64,000 nucleotides of DNA from JAAFIW01 sp031414805 (GCA_031414805.1 JANOQJ010000086.1:1-64000); one strand, 5' to 3'. Shown: positions 8,064 through 16,739, counted from the stretch's first letter. Numbers and translations: made by a program. The notes: generated by a model not told the origin, from the letters alone.

Positions 8064-9068
8064 ATGCAGTCATCACAGTCCAAGCCCGCCCCTACACGCC
8101 GCGCGGTGCTCGCCACAGGCACAGCATTAGCCGCAGCCGCCTGCGTGCCCGGCGCACTGGCGCAGAGCTACCCCAGTGGTCCCATCCGCTTTGTGGTGCC
8201 CTACCCGGCCGGTGGCGCGACCGACATCCTGGCGCGTTTGATTGGCGAAAAACTCAGCACCCGCTTTCGACAGCCGGTGCTGATCGAGAACAAAAGCGGG
8301 GCCAGCGGAATGATTGGCACCGACGCGGTGGCCAAGTCAGCACCGGACGGACACACATTGGCCATCACGCTGAGCGCATCGCTGCTGACCAATCAGTTTC
8401 TCTACGAAAAAATGCCCTACAACCCGCAGAGCGACTTGGTGATGATCTCGCAGATTGTCTCGGCCCCCATTGTGTTGGTCGTGCATCCATCGGTGGCCGC
8501 GCAGACGGGGCCTGAGCTGTTGAAACTGGTCGCGGCCAAGCGCAACCTGTCTTACGGCTCCTGGGGCGTCGGCTCCTATCCGCACCTGGCGGGCAACCAC
8601 ATGAGCCTGACGCAAAAAGCCGATCTGGTGCACTCGCCCTACAAAGGCGAAGCGCCCATGCTGCAAGACCTGATTGGTGGGCAGATCCAGATGGCCTACG
8701 CCAGCGCGCTCAGCGCCAAAGCACACATTGACGCTGGCCGCCTCAAAGCGATTGGTGTGACCGGCACCCAGCGCATGGCGGTGTTGCCTAATGTTGGAAC
8801 GCTGCTGGAGCAGGGTATGAAAGACGAGGTGTACAGCGTGGCAGGCTTTATTGCCATGGCGGCAGCGGCCAAGACCCCCAAAGAAATCGTGCAGCGCCTG
8901 GCAGAGCAACTGCAGGCGATCTGCTCGTTGCCAGAGGTCGCCAACCGCATCACGGCGATGGGGTTCAACATCAGTGCTGGCACCCCGCAGGCCTTTGCCG
9001 CCAGCTACAAGCGCGACTTGCCGGTTTGGGAGCGGATGGTCAAGCAATCAGGCGCAAAGCTGGAGTGA
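8064..9068 (+). CDS. Tripartite tricarboxylate-type (Bug/TctC) solute-binding protein
   Basis: This 334-residue exported protein belongs to the Bug family. After a twin-arginine-like signal (TRRAVLATGTALAAAACVPGALAQ) comes the family signature YPSGPIRFVVPYPAGGATDILAR. Further typical blocks are VENKSGASGMIGTDAVAK-like at about residue 75 and SPYKGEAPMLQDLIGGQIQM near residue 195. It binds small carboxylates in the periplasm. No TctA or TctB membrane partner is nearby, which is usual for the many orphan Bug proteins of Burkholderiales. ATG 8064 follows AAGAGGAG at 8049-8056. Confidence 0.9.
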   Translation: MQSSQSKPAPTRRAVLATGTALAAAACVPGALAQSYPSGPIRFVVPYPAGGATDILARLIGEKLSTRFRQPVLIENKSGASGMIGTDAVAKSAPDGHTLAITLSASLLTNQFLYEKMPYNPQSDLVMISQIVSAPIVLVVHPSVAAQTGPELLKLVAAKRNLSYGSWGVGSYPHLAGNHMSLTQKADLVHSPYKGEAPMLQDLIGGQIQMAYASALSAKAHIDAGRLKAIGVTGTQRMAVLPNVGTLLEQGMKDEVYSVAGFIAMAAAAKTPKEIVQRLAEQLQAICSLPEVANRITAMGFNISAGTPQAFAASYKRDLPVWERMVKQSGAKLE

Positions 9069-9107
9069 ACACGATTGACCGCTAGCAAAAATATAAAGGA
9101 GACCGTC

Positions 9108-10232
9108 ATGGCCTGTTGGCTTTATGGGGCACGCGTTGCAAGCCTGTTGGGGCTGGTCTGCGCCGTGGGCGTTGCGCACGCAGACCAGGTAGTGGTGGGG
9201 CAAGTGGCACCCTTGTCTGGCCTGGATGCCAGCCAGGGCAGGGCCTATGGCGCGGGCATGCAGCTGTACTTTGCTGCCGTGAACAAAGCGGGTGTCAACG
9301 GTCACACCTTCAAGCTGGTTCGTAAAGACGACGGCGGACGCCCCGAGGACACCGTGGCATTGGCCCGGCAATTGATCGCCGAAGACAGGCCACAGGTGCT
9401 CGCTGGCTATTTCGGCACGCGCAACCTGGCTGATCTGGTGGGAACCGGTCTGCTGGAAAAAGAGGGGATTGCCATGTTGGGTTACCGGGTATCGGAAATT
9501 CGCTCGGAAACACCCGGTCTTTACAGCGTGCGCGCTGGCCTGAAAGACGAAATCAACAAGATCGTGGAGCACCTGTCGGTAATTGGCATCAGTCGGCTGG
9601 GCCTGCTCTACGAAGACAACCCCGGCGCATCGGCCATCGTGGAAGCCATTGAAACGGCGGCCAAAAAAGGCAGCGCGTCTGTTGTTGCCAAAGCGTCATA
9701 CCCCGGCGGATCAACCAAAGTCGCCGCGGCTGTGAAGGCTTTTGGTGGTGCCAAGCCGCAGGCCATCATCATGATTTCAACGGGCGCTGCAGCAGCCGCG
9801 TTCATTGAAAACTACCGTGGAGACGGCGGTGCCGCGCAACTGTTCTGTACGTCGGGCACCGATGTGGAGCAACTGTCCAAGCGCTTGGGTGAGGAGCAGA
9901 TGCAAGGTGTCGCCATCACCCAGGTCACGCCCAGCCCCTATCGAATCAGCACCAAGCTGTCGCGCGAATTCAGCGACGCCGCCAAAGTCGGCAACCTGGA
10001 GATGCCCGTCAGCTACGCCATGATGGAAGGCTACATTGCCGCAAAAGTCATCGTCGAGGCGGTACGCCGCCAAGGCGCAAAACCCACACGAAGCGGCATG
10101 ACGACTGCGCTGGACGATATGGATAGTTTTGATCTGGGTGGCTACCTGATTGGCTTCAAGCCAACGGCGCGCACCGGCTCCAAGTTCGTTGAGATGTCCA
10201 TCATCAGCAGCACGGGGAAAATTCGGCAATAG
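9108..10232 (+). CDS. ABC-type branched-chain amino acid-like substrate-binding protein
   Basis: The start at 9108 is preferred over an upstream TTG because AAAGGAG lies at 9096-9102 and a good signal peptide follows (MACWLYGARVASLLGLVCAVGVAHA). The 374-residue product is a type I periplasmic binding fold (Peripla_BP_6/LivK-like): VVVGQVAPLSGLDASQGRAYGAGMQLYF at the mature N-terminus and GLLYEDNPGASAIVEAIE in the middle. It has no neighbouring permease or ATPase genes, so it either serves a transporter encoded elsewhere or acts as a sensor. It follows the Bug gene by 39 bases, so the two may be coexpressed. Confidence 0.85.
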   Translation: MACWLYGARVASLLGLVCAVGVAHADQVVVGQVAPLSGLDASQGRAYGAGMQLYFAAVNKAGVNGHTFKLVRKDDGGRPEDTVALARQLIAEDRPQVLAGYFGTRNLADLVGTGLLEKEGIAMLGYRVSEIRSETPGLYSVRAGLKDEINKIVEHLSVIGISRLGLLYEDNPGASAIVEAIETAAKKGSASVVAKASYPGGSTKVAAAVKAFGGAKPQAIIMISTGAAAAAFIENYRGDGGAAQLFCTSGTDVEQLSKRLGEEQMQGVAITQVTPSPYRISTKLSREFSDAAKVGNLEMPVSYAMMEGYIAAKVIVEAVRRQGAKPTRSGMTTALDDMDSFDLGGYLIGFKPTARTGSKFVEMSIISSTGKIRQ

Positions 10233-10317
10233 CGTCTGTACGTGAATCCAATGCCATGCCACTGGCGTATTGGCTTTGACACTCTCATTTACAACTCACC
10301 TAAAGGACGTTTCGACC

Positions 10318-11199
10318 ATGCGAACCTCAACTTTTCCTCTTGCCCTCACAGCGGTGGCCTTTGCACTGGCCGGTTGCGCCAGCAAACCCATGGAACCGGC
10401 CGGCATGGAGCGCGCTGAAAAAGCCGTTGCCATCACGGCATCCAACAAGCTCATCAAATTCAATGCGGGCAACCCCGGCAAAATTCTGGCCAGCATTCCG
10501 GTCAAAGGCCTGCAGCCCGGTGAAACGCTGTTGGGGATTGACTACCGCGTCTCCAAAGACCAGTTGTATGCGCTGGGCAGCAGCGGCCGCCTGTACACCG
10601 TCAACGAAGACACTGCGCAACTCACCCAAGTGGGCGTACCGTTTGTCGTAGCCCTGCAAGGCGCACAGTTCGGCTTTGACTTCAACCCCACCGTGGACCG
10701 CATTCGGGTCGTCAGCAACACCGGGCAAAACCTGCGCCTGCACCCCGACACGGGCGCGGTGGTCGACGGCAACCCCAACTCCGAAGGCGTGCAGACCGAC
10801 GCAGCGCTAACCTATGCCGCAGGCGACATGAGCGCAGGCAAGTCCCCCGTCACCGTAGGCGCGGCTTACAGCTACAACAAAGCCGACCCCAAAATCACCA
10901 CCAACTTTGCACTGGACGCCGCCACCGGCGCGCTGGTCACACAAGGCTCGCGCGAAGGCACCACCCCCGCCGTGTCACCAAACACCGGCCAGTTTTTCAG
11001 CGTGGGCAAACTGGGCATGTCTTTTGACGATGCCGGTTTCGACATCCAGGCCCTGAGCGACGTGGCCTTTGCCGCGCTGAACAGCAAAGGCATGAGTGCC
11101 ACCCGCTGGGTCACCATCGATTTGAAAACCGGCGCGGCCAAAGCGCTGGGCACCATCGGTGGCGGCGAGGTCGTAACGTCCATTGCGCTGGAACCCTGA
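10318..11199 (+). CDS. DUF4394 lipoprotein
   Basis: ATG 10318 follows TAAAGGA at 10301-10307 and opens a lipoprotein signal (LAGC, Cys near residue 20). The 293-residue product has the DUF4394 pattern: LLGIDYRVSKDQLYALGSSGRLYTV, then GFDFNPTVDRIRVVSNTGQNLRLHPDTG. Such proteins look like a single beta-propeller fold with no established enzyme activity. It is the last gene of a same-strand run with the two binding proteins, but the 85-base gap leaves cotranscription open. Confidence 0.85.
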   Translation: MRTSTFPLALTAVAFALAGCASKPMEPAGMERAEKAVAITASNKLIKFNAGNPGKILASIPVKGLQPGETLLGIDYRVSKDQLYALGSSGRLYTVNEDTAQLTQVGVPFVVALQGAQFGFDFNPTVDRIRVVSNTGQNLRLHPDTGAVVDGNPNSEGVQTDAALTYAAGDMSAGKSPVTVGAAYSYNKADPKITTNFALDAATGALVTQGSREGTTPAVSPNTGQFFSVGKLGMSFDDAGFDIQALSDVAFAALNSKGMSATRWVTIDLKTGAAKALGTIGGGEVVTSIALEP

Positions 11200-11247
11200 T
11201 AGTTTTTAATCCCCGTCCCAGTCCCCTTCCCCGTACCTGTCTCAGAC

Positions 11248-11345
11248 CGTCATTCCCGCGCAGGCGGGAATCCAGGCGCGAGGACCACGCAGAAGGCAAG
11301 GCGGGAGCGGTGCTGAGGTGGATTCCCGCCTGGGCGGGAATGACG
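11248..11345. repeat. MITE-like inverted repeat, copy A
   Basis: The two ends (11248-11274 and 11319-11345) are inverted copies of CGTCATTCCCGCNNAGGCGGGAATCCA. Each arm is itself a small GC hairpin. A second element with the same left arm is at 59136-59236. Confidence 0.75.
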
Positions 11346-11384
11346 GGTTTGTAAATGTCTGGGGCATGCACCTAATTCGGCCAA

Positions 11385-11437
11385 ATCAGTGCCCAGCCCT
11401 TACCAATACTGCTCAAGCAGCTATTATTTCAATAGCG
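11385..11437 (-). repeat. Interspersed 60 bp element, copy 3
   Basis: Core at 11406-11423. The stop codon of the PAP2 gene (11424-11426) is part of this copy. Confidence 0.85.
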
Positions 11438-12155
11438 ATTGATCGGTCAGATAAGCAGGCGTCACGGCCTTGAGCCACCAGGCCACCGCCGCGCAACAGG
11501 TCAGCGTCACCACGCCGGCCCACAGCACATCGCTAAACCAGTGCGCGCCCACCGACATGCGGGCAAAGCCCGTGAGCAACCCCAAAACCACGCCGCCATA
11601 AAGCCACCACAGCCGTCTGCGCCCACCCAGCAAGGCCAAGCCGGCCACCATGAAAGCAGATGCGGTATGGCCGCTGACAAACGAGCAATTACTGGTGCAT
11701 TGCTGGGCCACTTGTAACGCGGGCGTGAACTGACGAATGCCGCCAAAGTCTTGCACCTGGCTGGGCCGGGCACGCTGGAAACCGCCTTTCACCACCGTAT
11801 CGACCACGATTCCCGGGCCCACGGTGGTTGCAATGGCTACAAAGGCCAGGGCAAAGCGCCACGGCTTCAGGCGCACCACAACTGTCGACAGCATCCACAG
11901 CAGGAAACACCCCACGGCGCTAATGCGTGACAGCAGCGGCACATAACTGTTCAGCGCCCGCACCCAGCCCCACTGAGCAGACGCAATGCTTTTGTCGGGA
12001 CCGATGAACAAGCTTGCCAAGGTCAAGTCCAGTTGCGGCCACATAACCGGAACAAAACCGACCGCCAGCAGCAAGAGCCAAACCGCAACAAAGGGCCGGC
12101 GCGCCCAGGTCAGCGCAGGTCTCACGGATCGGGTGTCAGCGGCCGATGCCGACAT
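11424..12155 (-). CDS. PAP2-superfamily membrane phosphatase
   Basis: This integral membrane phosphatase of about 243 residues carries the three PAP2 motifs: KGGFQRARP, CSFVSGHTASAF and RMSVGAHWFSDVLW. They provide the acid phosphatase Lys, Arg, His and Asp residues. Six hydrophobic segments surround them. Likely substrates are lipid phosphates such as undecaprenyl diphosphate, phosphatidate or lipid A phosphate. ATG 12155 (MSASAADT) is preferred. An ATG at 12167 would lengthen it by four residues and deepen the overlap with the end of ugd. The overlap of 20 bases suggests translational coupling with ugd and a role in envelope polysaccharide or lipid metabolism. Its final codons and stop lie in a copy of the 60 bp element. 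Confidence 0.88.
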   Translation of the reverse strand: MSASAADTRSVRPALTWARRPFVAVWLLLLAVGFVPVMWPQLDLTLASLFIGPDKSIASAQWGWVRALNSYVPLLSRISAVGCFLLWMLSTVVVRLKPWRFALAFVAIATTVGPGIVVDTVVKGGFQRARPSQVQDFGGIRQFTPALQVAQQCTSNCSFVSGHTASAFMVAGLALLGGRRRLWWLYGGVVLGLLTGFARMSVGAHWFSDVLWAGVVTLTCCAAVAWWLKAVTPAYLTDQSLLK

Positions 12156-13470
12156 GGTGCAAGCCATAAGGCTTCAGCGCCGCGCGGTCGTAGAGGTTGC
12201 GCCCGTCAAAGACCACCTTGTCGGCCAAACGCTTGGCCAGCTCCAAAAAGCTGGGGCTTCTGAACTCTTTCCACTCGGTGGCCAGTAGCAGCGCGTGAGC
12301 ACCGAGCGCCGCATCCATGGCTGACTCTGCGCGCACCAGGCCAGCGGGCTGGCCCAGTTGCTGATACGCCGCATCAAACGCCAGCGGGTCGTAGGCGCGC
12401 ACCGTGGCCCCCAGCTTGAGCAGGGCGTCAATGATGACCAGACTGGGCGCTTCGCGAATGTCGTCAGTATTGGGTTTGAAGGCTACGCCCCACAACGCAA
12501 ACACCTTGCCCTTGACCGCATCAGCACCGCCATAAAACGTCTTGACCTTCTCCACCAAAATCAGCTTTTGCCGCTCGTTGACCGCCTCAATCGCCCGCAC
12601 CATGTCCATGCCGACACCGGCTTGCGTGCCGGTGTGCAGCAGCGCTTTCAGGTCTTTGGGAAAGCATGAGCCGCCGTAGCCCACACCGGCGTACAAAAAG
12701 TGGCTGCCGATGCGCACGTCGGAGCCAATACCCAGGCGCACTTTTTCAATGTCGGCGCCCACCACGTCCGACAGATTGGCCAGCTCATTCATGAAGCTGA
12801 TGCGCGCGGCCAGCATGGCGTTGGCGGCGTACTTGGTCAGCTCCGCCGAGCGCACGTCCATCAACACAAAGCGCTCGTGGTTGCGCGAAAACGGGCGGTA
12901 CAGGTTGCACAGGGTTTGCGTGGCGGCGGCATCGTCAGAGCCAATCACGATGCGGTTGGGGCTCATGAAGTCGTCAATCGCCGCGCCCTCTTTCAGGAAT
13001 TCGGGGTTGGAGACCACGGCGAAATCAATCTGCGCACCGCCCGCACCACGTTTGGCCAAGGCTTTTGCAATGCCAGCGCGCACCTGGTCGGCCGTGCCCA
13101 CCGGTACCGTGCTCTTGTCCACCACCACCAGTGGCCGCTGCATGTGGGTGCCAATCTGCCCGGCCACCTCCATCACGTATTGCAGGTCGGCCACGCCGTC
13201 GCTGCCGCTGGGCGTGCCCACGGCAATGAATACCACCTCAGCCTTGTCCAGCGCCTGCTCGTAGTCGCTGGTGAACACCAGGCGCTGGGCTTGCGCATTG
13301 CGCAACACCATCTCTTCCAGCCCCGGCTCAAATATCGGAATGTGACCCTTGCGCAGGCTTTCGAGCTTGCGCGGGTCGTTGTCCAGGCAGGTAACCAGGT
13401 TACCCATTTCGGCAAAACACGCGGCGGTAACCAGGCCCACATAGCCTGCGCCAATGACGGAGATGTCCAC
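12136..13470 (-). CDS. ugd: UDP-glucose 6-dehydrogenase
   Basis: The 444-residue enzyme oxidises UDP-glucose to UDP-glucuronate in two NAD-dependent steps, supplying precursors for capsule, exopolysaccharide or lipid A modification. It has an N-terminal Rossmann motif (VIGAGYVGLVTAACFAEMG), the conserved FIAVGTPSG and DKSTVPVGT blocks, and the catalytic cysteine in GVGYGGSCFPKD (Cys269). Length and motif order are normal, so it should be active. The next gene in the operon is the PAP2 phosphatase. The divergent nikR gene starts 120 bases away. Confidence 0.95.
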   Translation of the reverse strand: MDISVIGAGYVGLVTAACFAEMGNLVTCLDNDPRKLESLRKGHIPIFEPGLEEMVLRNAQAQRLVFTSDYEQALDKAEVVFIAVGTPSGSDGVADLQYVMEVAGQIGTHMQRPLVVVDKSTVPVGTADQVRAGIAKALAKRGAGGAQIDFAVVSNPEFLKEGAAIDDFMSPNRIVIGSDDAAATQTLCNLYRPFSRNHERFVLMDVRSAELTKYAANAMLAARISFMNELANLSDVVGADIEKVRLGIGSDVRIGSHFLYAGVGYGGSCFPKDLKALLHTGTQAGVGMDMVRAIEAVNERQKLILVEKVKTFYGGADAVKGKVFALWGVAFKPNTDDIREAPSLVIIDALLKLGATVRAYDPLAFDAAYQQLGQPAGLVRAESAMDAALGAHALLLATEWKEFRSPSFLELAKRLADKVVFDGRNLYDRAALKPYGLHHVGIGR

Positions 13471-13590
13471 GGGAAGAACTCGCTGAAGTTTTTATTTGTT
13501 GAAAGATGCGGCATCCAAATGCCAAAAATGATTGTAAGCAGCGCCGGTGACGCCGCCGGGCCTTGCCCCGGAATGCTATGTTCGACTGCT

Positions 13591-14073
13591 ATGCAACGCT
13601 TCACCATCTCGCTGGACCCCGAACTCGCCCAGGAATTCGACCAATGGATCGACCAACGCGGTTATGTCAATCGCTCCGAAGCCGTCCGCGATTTGATCCG
13701 CGCCCAGCTAGGCACAGCCCACATACAAGCGCCTGAAAAAACAGCGCAATGGTGCGTGGCCACTGTCAGCTTCATCTACAACCACCACGAGCTGACCACG
13801 GCCCAGCGCGTCATGGGCTTGCAGCACGACCACCATGACCTGGTGGTCACCAGCAGCCATATTCACCTGGACCATGACCACTGCCTGGAAACCGTGGTGT
13901 TACGCGGGCCTCTGGCTGATGTGCAGGCTTTTGCCGACCAACTGGTGGCCCTGCGCGGGGCACGCCACGGCAATATTCATTTGGTACCGCTGCGCCAAGA
14001 GATCGCCGGATCAGCGAACCGTCATACGCATCCGCATTTCCTCCCGCATTCGCATCTAAAACCGCTGAGTTAA
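13591..14073 (+). CDS. nikR: Nickel-responsive regulator NikR
   Basis: ATG 13591 gives the canonical start MQRFTISLDPELAQEFDQ, although the frame stays open far upstream. Residues 1-45 form the ribbon-helix-helix DNA-binding domain (RGYVNRSEAVRDLIRAQL). The C-terminal ACT-like domain carries the nickel ligands in HHDLVVTSSHIHLDHDHCLE, matching the His, His, His and Cys set of the Escherichia coli protein. The product is 160 residues, longer than usual, because of a C-terminal tail with extra histidines (HTHPHFLPHSH). The TonB-dependent receptor gene starts 115 bases downstream on the same strand and is the obvious candidate target. Confidence 0.93.
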   Translation: MQRFTISLDPELAQEFDQWIDQRGYVNRSEAVRDLIRAQLGTAHIQAPEKTAQWCVATVSFIYNHHELTTAQRVMGLQHDHHDLVVTSSHIHLDHDHCLETVVLRGPLADVQAFADQLVALRGARHGNIHLVPLRQEIAGSANRHTHPHFLPHSHLKPLS

Positions 14074-14080
14074 ACGACCT

Positions 14081-14112
14081 GTGCGCCGGTGGATCTGAAT
14101 CCACCGGCGCAC
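14081..14112. other. Perfect hairpin after nikR
   Basis: A 14-base perfect stem (14081-14094 with 14099-14112) closes a CTGA loop directly after the nikR stop. No T-run follows on either strand, so a classical intrinsic terminator is not supported. Attenuation or mRNA stabilisation is possible. Confidence 0.5.
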
Positions 14113-14126
14113 ATGACGCGTAACCA

Positions 14127-14146
14127 AATAAGAATATATTTTTATT
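14127..14146. promoter_or_regulatory. AT-rich near-palindrome upstream of the TonB receptor
   Basis: A 20-base near-perfect palindrome with one mismatched pair sits about 40 bases before ATG 14188 in an AT-rich stretch likely to hold the promoter. It is a candidate metal-regulator operator. It does not contain the classical NikR half-sites GTATGA/TCATAC. Confidence 0.35.
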
Positions 14147-14187
14147 CATCTTAAATTTAACTCAAACCTACCCAAACAGGCAATCGC

Positions 14188-16266
14188 ATGGCCCCCCTCC
14201 TTCACACAAAATTGAAACCCCTGCCCGCCTTGCTGATGGGCCTGAGCCTGATCACCCACGCGGCGCACGCGCAAACCACCGCACCTGCGCCTGAAAAAAC
14301 CCTGGGCACCGTGACCGTGGAAGGCTCGCGCAACAGCCAACTGGGAGTGGCCGATTCGGCCAATAGCGGCGTCATCACGCAGAAGCAACTGGAAGGCCGC
14401 ACCGTCTACCGAGCCGGTGAAATGCTGGAAGCCGTGCCAGGCCTGGTGGTGAGCCAGCACAGCGGCGAGGGCAAGGCCAATCAGTTTTATTTGCGCGGTT
14501 TCAACCTGGATCACGGTACCGATCTGCGCACCACGGTAGACGGCATGCTGGTCAACCAGCGCAGCCACGGGCACGGCCAGGGCTGGAGCGATGTGAACTT
14601 TCTCATCCCCGAGCTGACCCGGCGGCTGGACTACCGTAAAGGCCCGTTTTATGCCGCAGAAGGCGACTTCGCCTCGGCTGGCGCGGTGAGTGTGGTCTAC
14701 GCCAATACGCTGGAAAAAGGCATCGCCAGCCTGGGCCTGGGGCAAAACGGTTTCAGGCGTGCGTTTGTGGCTGATTCACCGAAGTGGGGCAACGGCAACC
14801 TGCTGTATGCGGTGGAACTGTTCGGCAACGACGGTCCGTTTGTGCGGCCCGACAGCTACCGCAAATTCAACAGCGTGCTGCGCTACAGCCAGGGCACCGA
14901 ACGCGACAGTTTCAACCTCACCGGCATGGCCTACAGCGCCAAATGGAACGCCACCGACCAGATTCCCAAACGCGCGGTGGACGACGGCAGCCTGAACCGC
15001 TTTGGCCTCATTGACCCCACCGACGGCGGCAAAGCCGAGCGCTTCAGCCTCTCGGGCGCGTGGGCGCAGTCAACGGCCAACAGCAGCACCAAAGTCAACA
15101 CTTACCTGATCTACAACAAGCTGGACTTGTTTTCCAACTTCACTTACTTCAACGACGACCCCGTCAACGGCGACCAGTTCGCCCAACCCGACAAGCGCTA
15201 CACCACCGGCCTGAACGCCAGCCACACCTGGCAAAGCAAATTGCTGGGCCGCGACAGTGAAAACACCGTGGGCCTGCAAGTGCAAAACGACAACATCTTC
15301 AACGGGCTGTACAACACCGCTGCCCGCCAGCGCATCAGCACCACCCGGCAAGACCACATCGTGCAAAGCAGCTTGGGAATCTACGGAGAAAACACCACCT
15401 TCTGGACTGACACATTCCGCACGGTGGCGGGCCTGCGGGCCGACACCGTGCGCATGAAAGTGCGCAGCGACAACCCAGACAACTCAGGCACCCGAACCGC
15501 TGGCATCGGCAGCCCCAAGCTGGCCCTGATCTTCGGCCCCTGGGCCAAAACCGAGTTGTATGCCAACGTGGGCCGCGGCTTTCACAGCAACGACGCGCGC
15601 GGCGCCACCATCACCACCGACCCCAAAACCGGCACCCCCGCCGACAAAGTGCCCCCGCTGGTGCGCTCCAAAGCCATCGAGCTGGGCGTTCGCAGCGAGA
15701 TCATTCCCGGCCTGCAAAGCACGCTGTCGGTCTACCAGCTGGACTTTGCCTCCGAGCTGCTGTTTGTGGGCGACGCTGGCACCACTGAGGCCAGCCGCCC
15801 CAGCCGCCGCACCGGGATTGAGTTTTCCAACTACTACCGCGCCAACCAATGGCTCACGGTAGACGCCGACATTGCCTTCGCCCGCGCCCGTTTTCGCGAC
15901 CTTGACCCGGTCGGCAACCGCATTCCCGGTGCCGTGGAAGGCGTGGCCTCCTTAGCGTTGTCGTTGGACAGCCTCGGCCCTTACTACGGCGCGCTGCAAC
16001 TGCGCTACTTCGGCCCCCGCCCCCTGATTGAAGACAACTCGGTACGCAGCCGAAAAACCATGACCCTGAACGGCCGCATTGGCTACAAATTCAGCCCCAC
16101 CCTGCGCCTGGAGCTCGAAGGCTTCAACCTCACCAACCGCAAAGACTCCGCCATTGACTACTACTACGCCTCCCGCCTGGCAGGCGAAGCCGCCGCGGTA
16201 GACGACATCCACTTTCACCCGATTGAGTCACGGTCGTTCCGGTTGACGTTGATTGCGAATTTTTAA
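14188..16266 (+). CDS. TonB-dependent outer membrane receptor, possibly for nickel chelates
   Basis: The 692-residue protein has a signal peptide ending in AHAQ near residue 29 and a TonB-box-like LGTVTVEG segment. The plug domain (LEGRTVYRAGEMLEAVPGLVVSQHSG...NQFYLRGFN) is followed by a 22-strand-type barrel ending in the aromatic terminal strand SFRLTLIANF. The plug contains a His-rich loop (NQRSHGHGQGW) that could touch a metal. The gene directly follows nikR. In other bacteria TonB-dependent receptors next to or controlled by NikR import nickel complexes, so nickel is the inferred substrate. A hairpin with a T-run at 16417-16445 is its probable terminator. Confidence 0.85.
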   Translation: MAPLLHTKLKPLPALLMGLSLITHAAHAQTTAPAPEKTLGTVTVEGSRNSQLGVADSANSGVITQKQLEGRTVYRAGEMLEAVPGLVVSQHSGEGKANQFYLRGFNLDHGTDLRTTVDGMLVNQRSHGHGQGWSDVNFLIPELTRRLDYRKGPFYAAEGDFASAGAVSVVYANTLEKGIASLGLGQNGFRRAFVADSPKWGNGNLLYAVELFGNDGPFVRPDSYRKFNSVLRYSQGTERDSFNLTGMAYSAKWNATDQIPKRAVDDGSLNRFGLIDPTDGGKAERFSLSGAWAQSTANSSTKVNTYLIYNKLDLFSNFTYFNDDPVNGDQFAQPDKRYTTGLNASHTWQSKLLGRDSENTVGLQVQNDNIFNGLYNTAARQRISTTRQDHIVQSSLGIYGENTTFWTDTFRTVAGLRADTVRMKVRSDNPDNSGTRTAGIGSPKLALIFGPWAKTELYANVGRGFHSNDARGATITTDPKTGTPADKVPPLVRSKAIELGVRSEIIPGLQSTLSVYQLDFASELLFVGDAGTTEASRPSRRTGIEFSNYYRANQWLTVDADIAFARARFRDLDPVGNRIPGAVEGVASLALSLDSLGPYYGALQLRYFGPRPLIEDNSVRSRKTMTLNGRIGYKFSPTLRLELEGFNLTNRKDSAIDYYYASRLAGEAAAVDDIHFHPIESRSFRLTLIANF

Positions 16267-16353
16267 GAAGACGCAGATTTATCCCAGAATTTCCATTGGG
16301 GTTTGGCGAGACAACGGATGCAGTTGCGAGTCAGTTTTGACCCGACTGAGGAG

Positions 16354-16373
16354 CCCATGGCCTGTGCCATGGG
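16354..16373. other. Short hairpin in the receptor 3' region
   Basis: CCCATGGC (16354-16361) and GCCATGGG (16366-16373) pair perfectly around CTGT. With the terminator at 16417 it makes the stretch 16330-16445 strongly structured. Confidence 0.4.
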
Positions 16374-16416
16374 TGACGAAGAGGGGCGAAAATGGCCGCA
16401 AATGCGCGCCGCGAGG

Positions 16417-16445
16417 AATAAATCGGCGTCGCCGATTTATTTTTT
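16417..16445 (+). terminator. Intrinsic terminator
   Basis: An 11-base stem (16417-16427 with 16431-16441) with a three-base loop is followed by a T-run to 16445. It lies about 150 bases after the TonB receptor stop, or could end a small transcript of its own. Confidence 0.6.
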
Positions 16446-16498
16446 GTAACTACTCAGCTATCGATGCAGTCCGCCGATGTGCGAGGTTACCGTTCGGG

Positions 16499-16542
16499 CT
16501 GAGGTATCGAAGCCCTCGCGAGCCCTTCCTTCGATACCTCAG
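16499..16542. repeat. Inverted repeat CTGAGGTATCGAAG
   Basis: Perfect 14-base arms with a 16-base loop. The flanks (16493 onward and 16561-16573) resemble the GTTCGCCCTGA repeats seen at 361 and 34764. Confidence 0.65.
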
Positions 16543-16639
16543 GACGGTCGGAACAGCCACCTCAGGGCGAACGGTTCGTATTTCGCCAGAGAGAATGCAG
16601 AGCCAGCTGAGTAGTTACGATTTTTTGACGATTTACGAC

Positions 16640-16686
16640 TTCAGCCCTTATAAATACTGTTCAAGCAGCTATTTAATTGATAGCAA
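16640..16686 (-). repeat. Interspersed 60 bp element, copy 4
   Basis: Core at 16654-16671 with one change (CTGTTCAAGCAG). Confidence 0.8.
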
Positions 16687-16739
16687 TTGGTTGAAGTCGC
16701 ATGTTGACTTTTGGCACGTCGACGGAGCGTTAATTCCAA

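Larger units (their letters stand above)
16267..16739. other. Intergenic region, 473 bases
   Basis: I see no convincing gene. It holds the short hairpin, the terminator, an inverted repeat with 14-base arms (16499-16512 and 16529-16542, CTGAGGTATCGAAG) flanked by GTTCGGGC and CTCAGGGCGAAC repeat pieces, and one copy of the 60 bp element. Confidence 0.6.

Noticed and set aside
12700..13590. Long upstream extension of the nikR reading frame
   Set aside because: It runs antisense through ugd; the canonical NikR N-terminus begins exactly at ATG 13591.
13990..14187. Classical NikR box (GTATGA-N16-TCATAC) near the TonB receptor
   Set aside because: A TCATAC occurs inside nikR but without a partner half-site at the right distance; only an AT-rich near-palindrome remains as a candidate.
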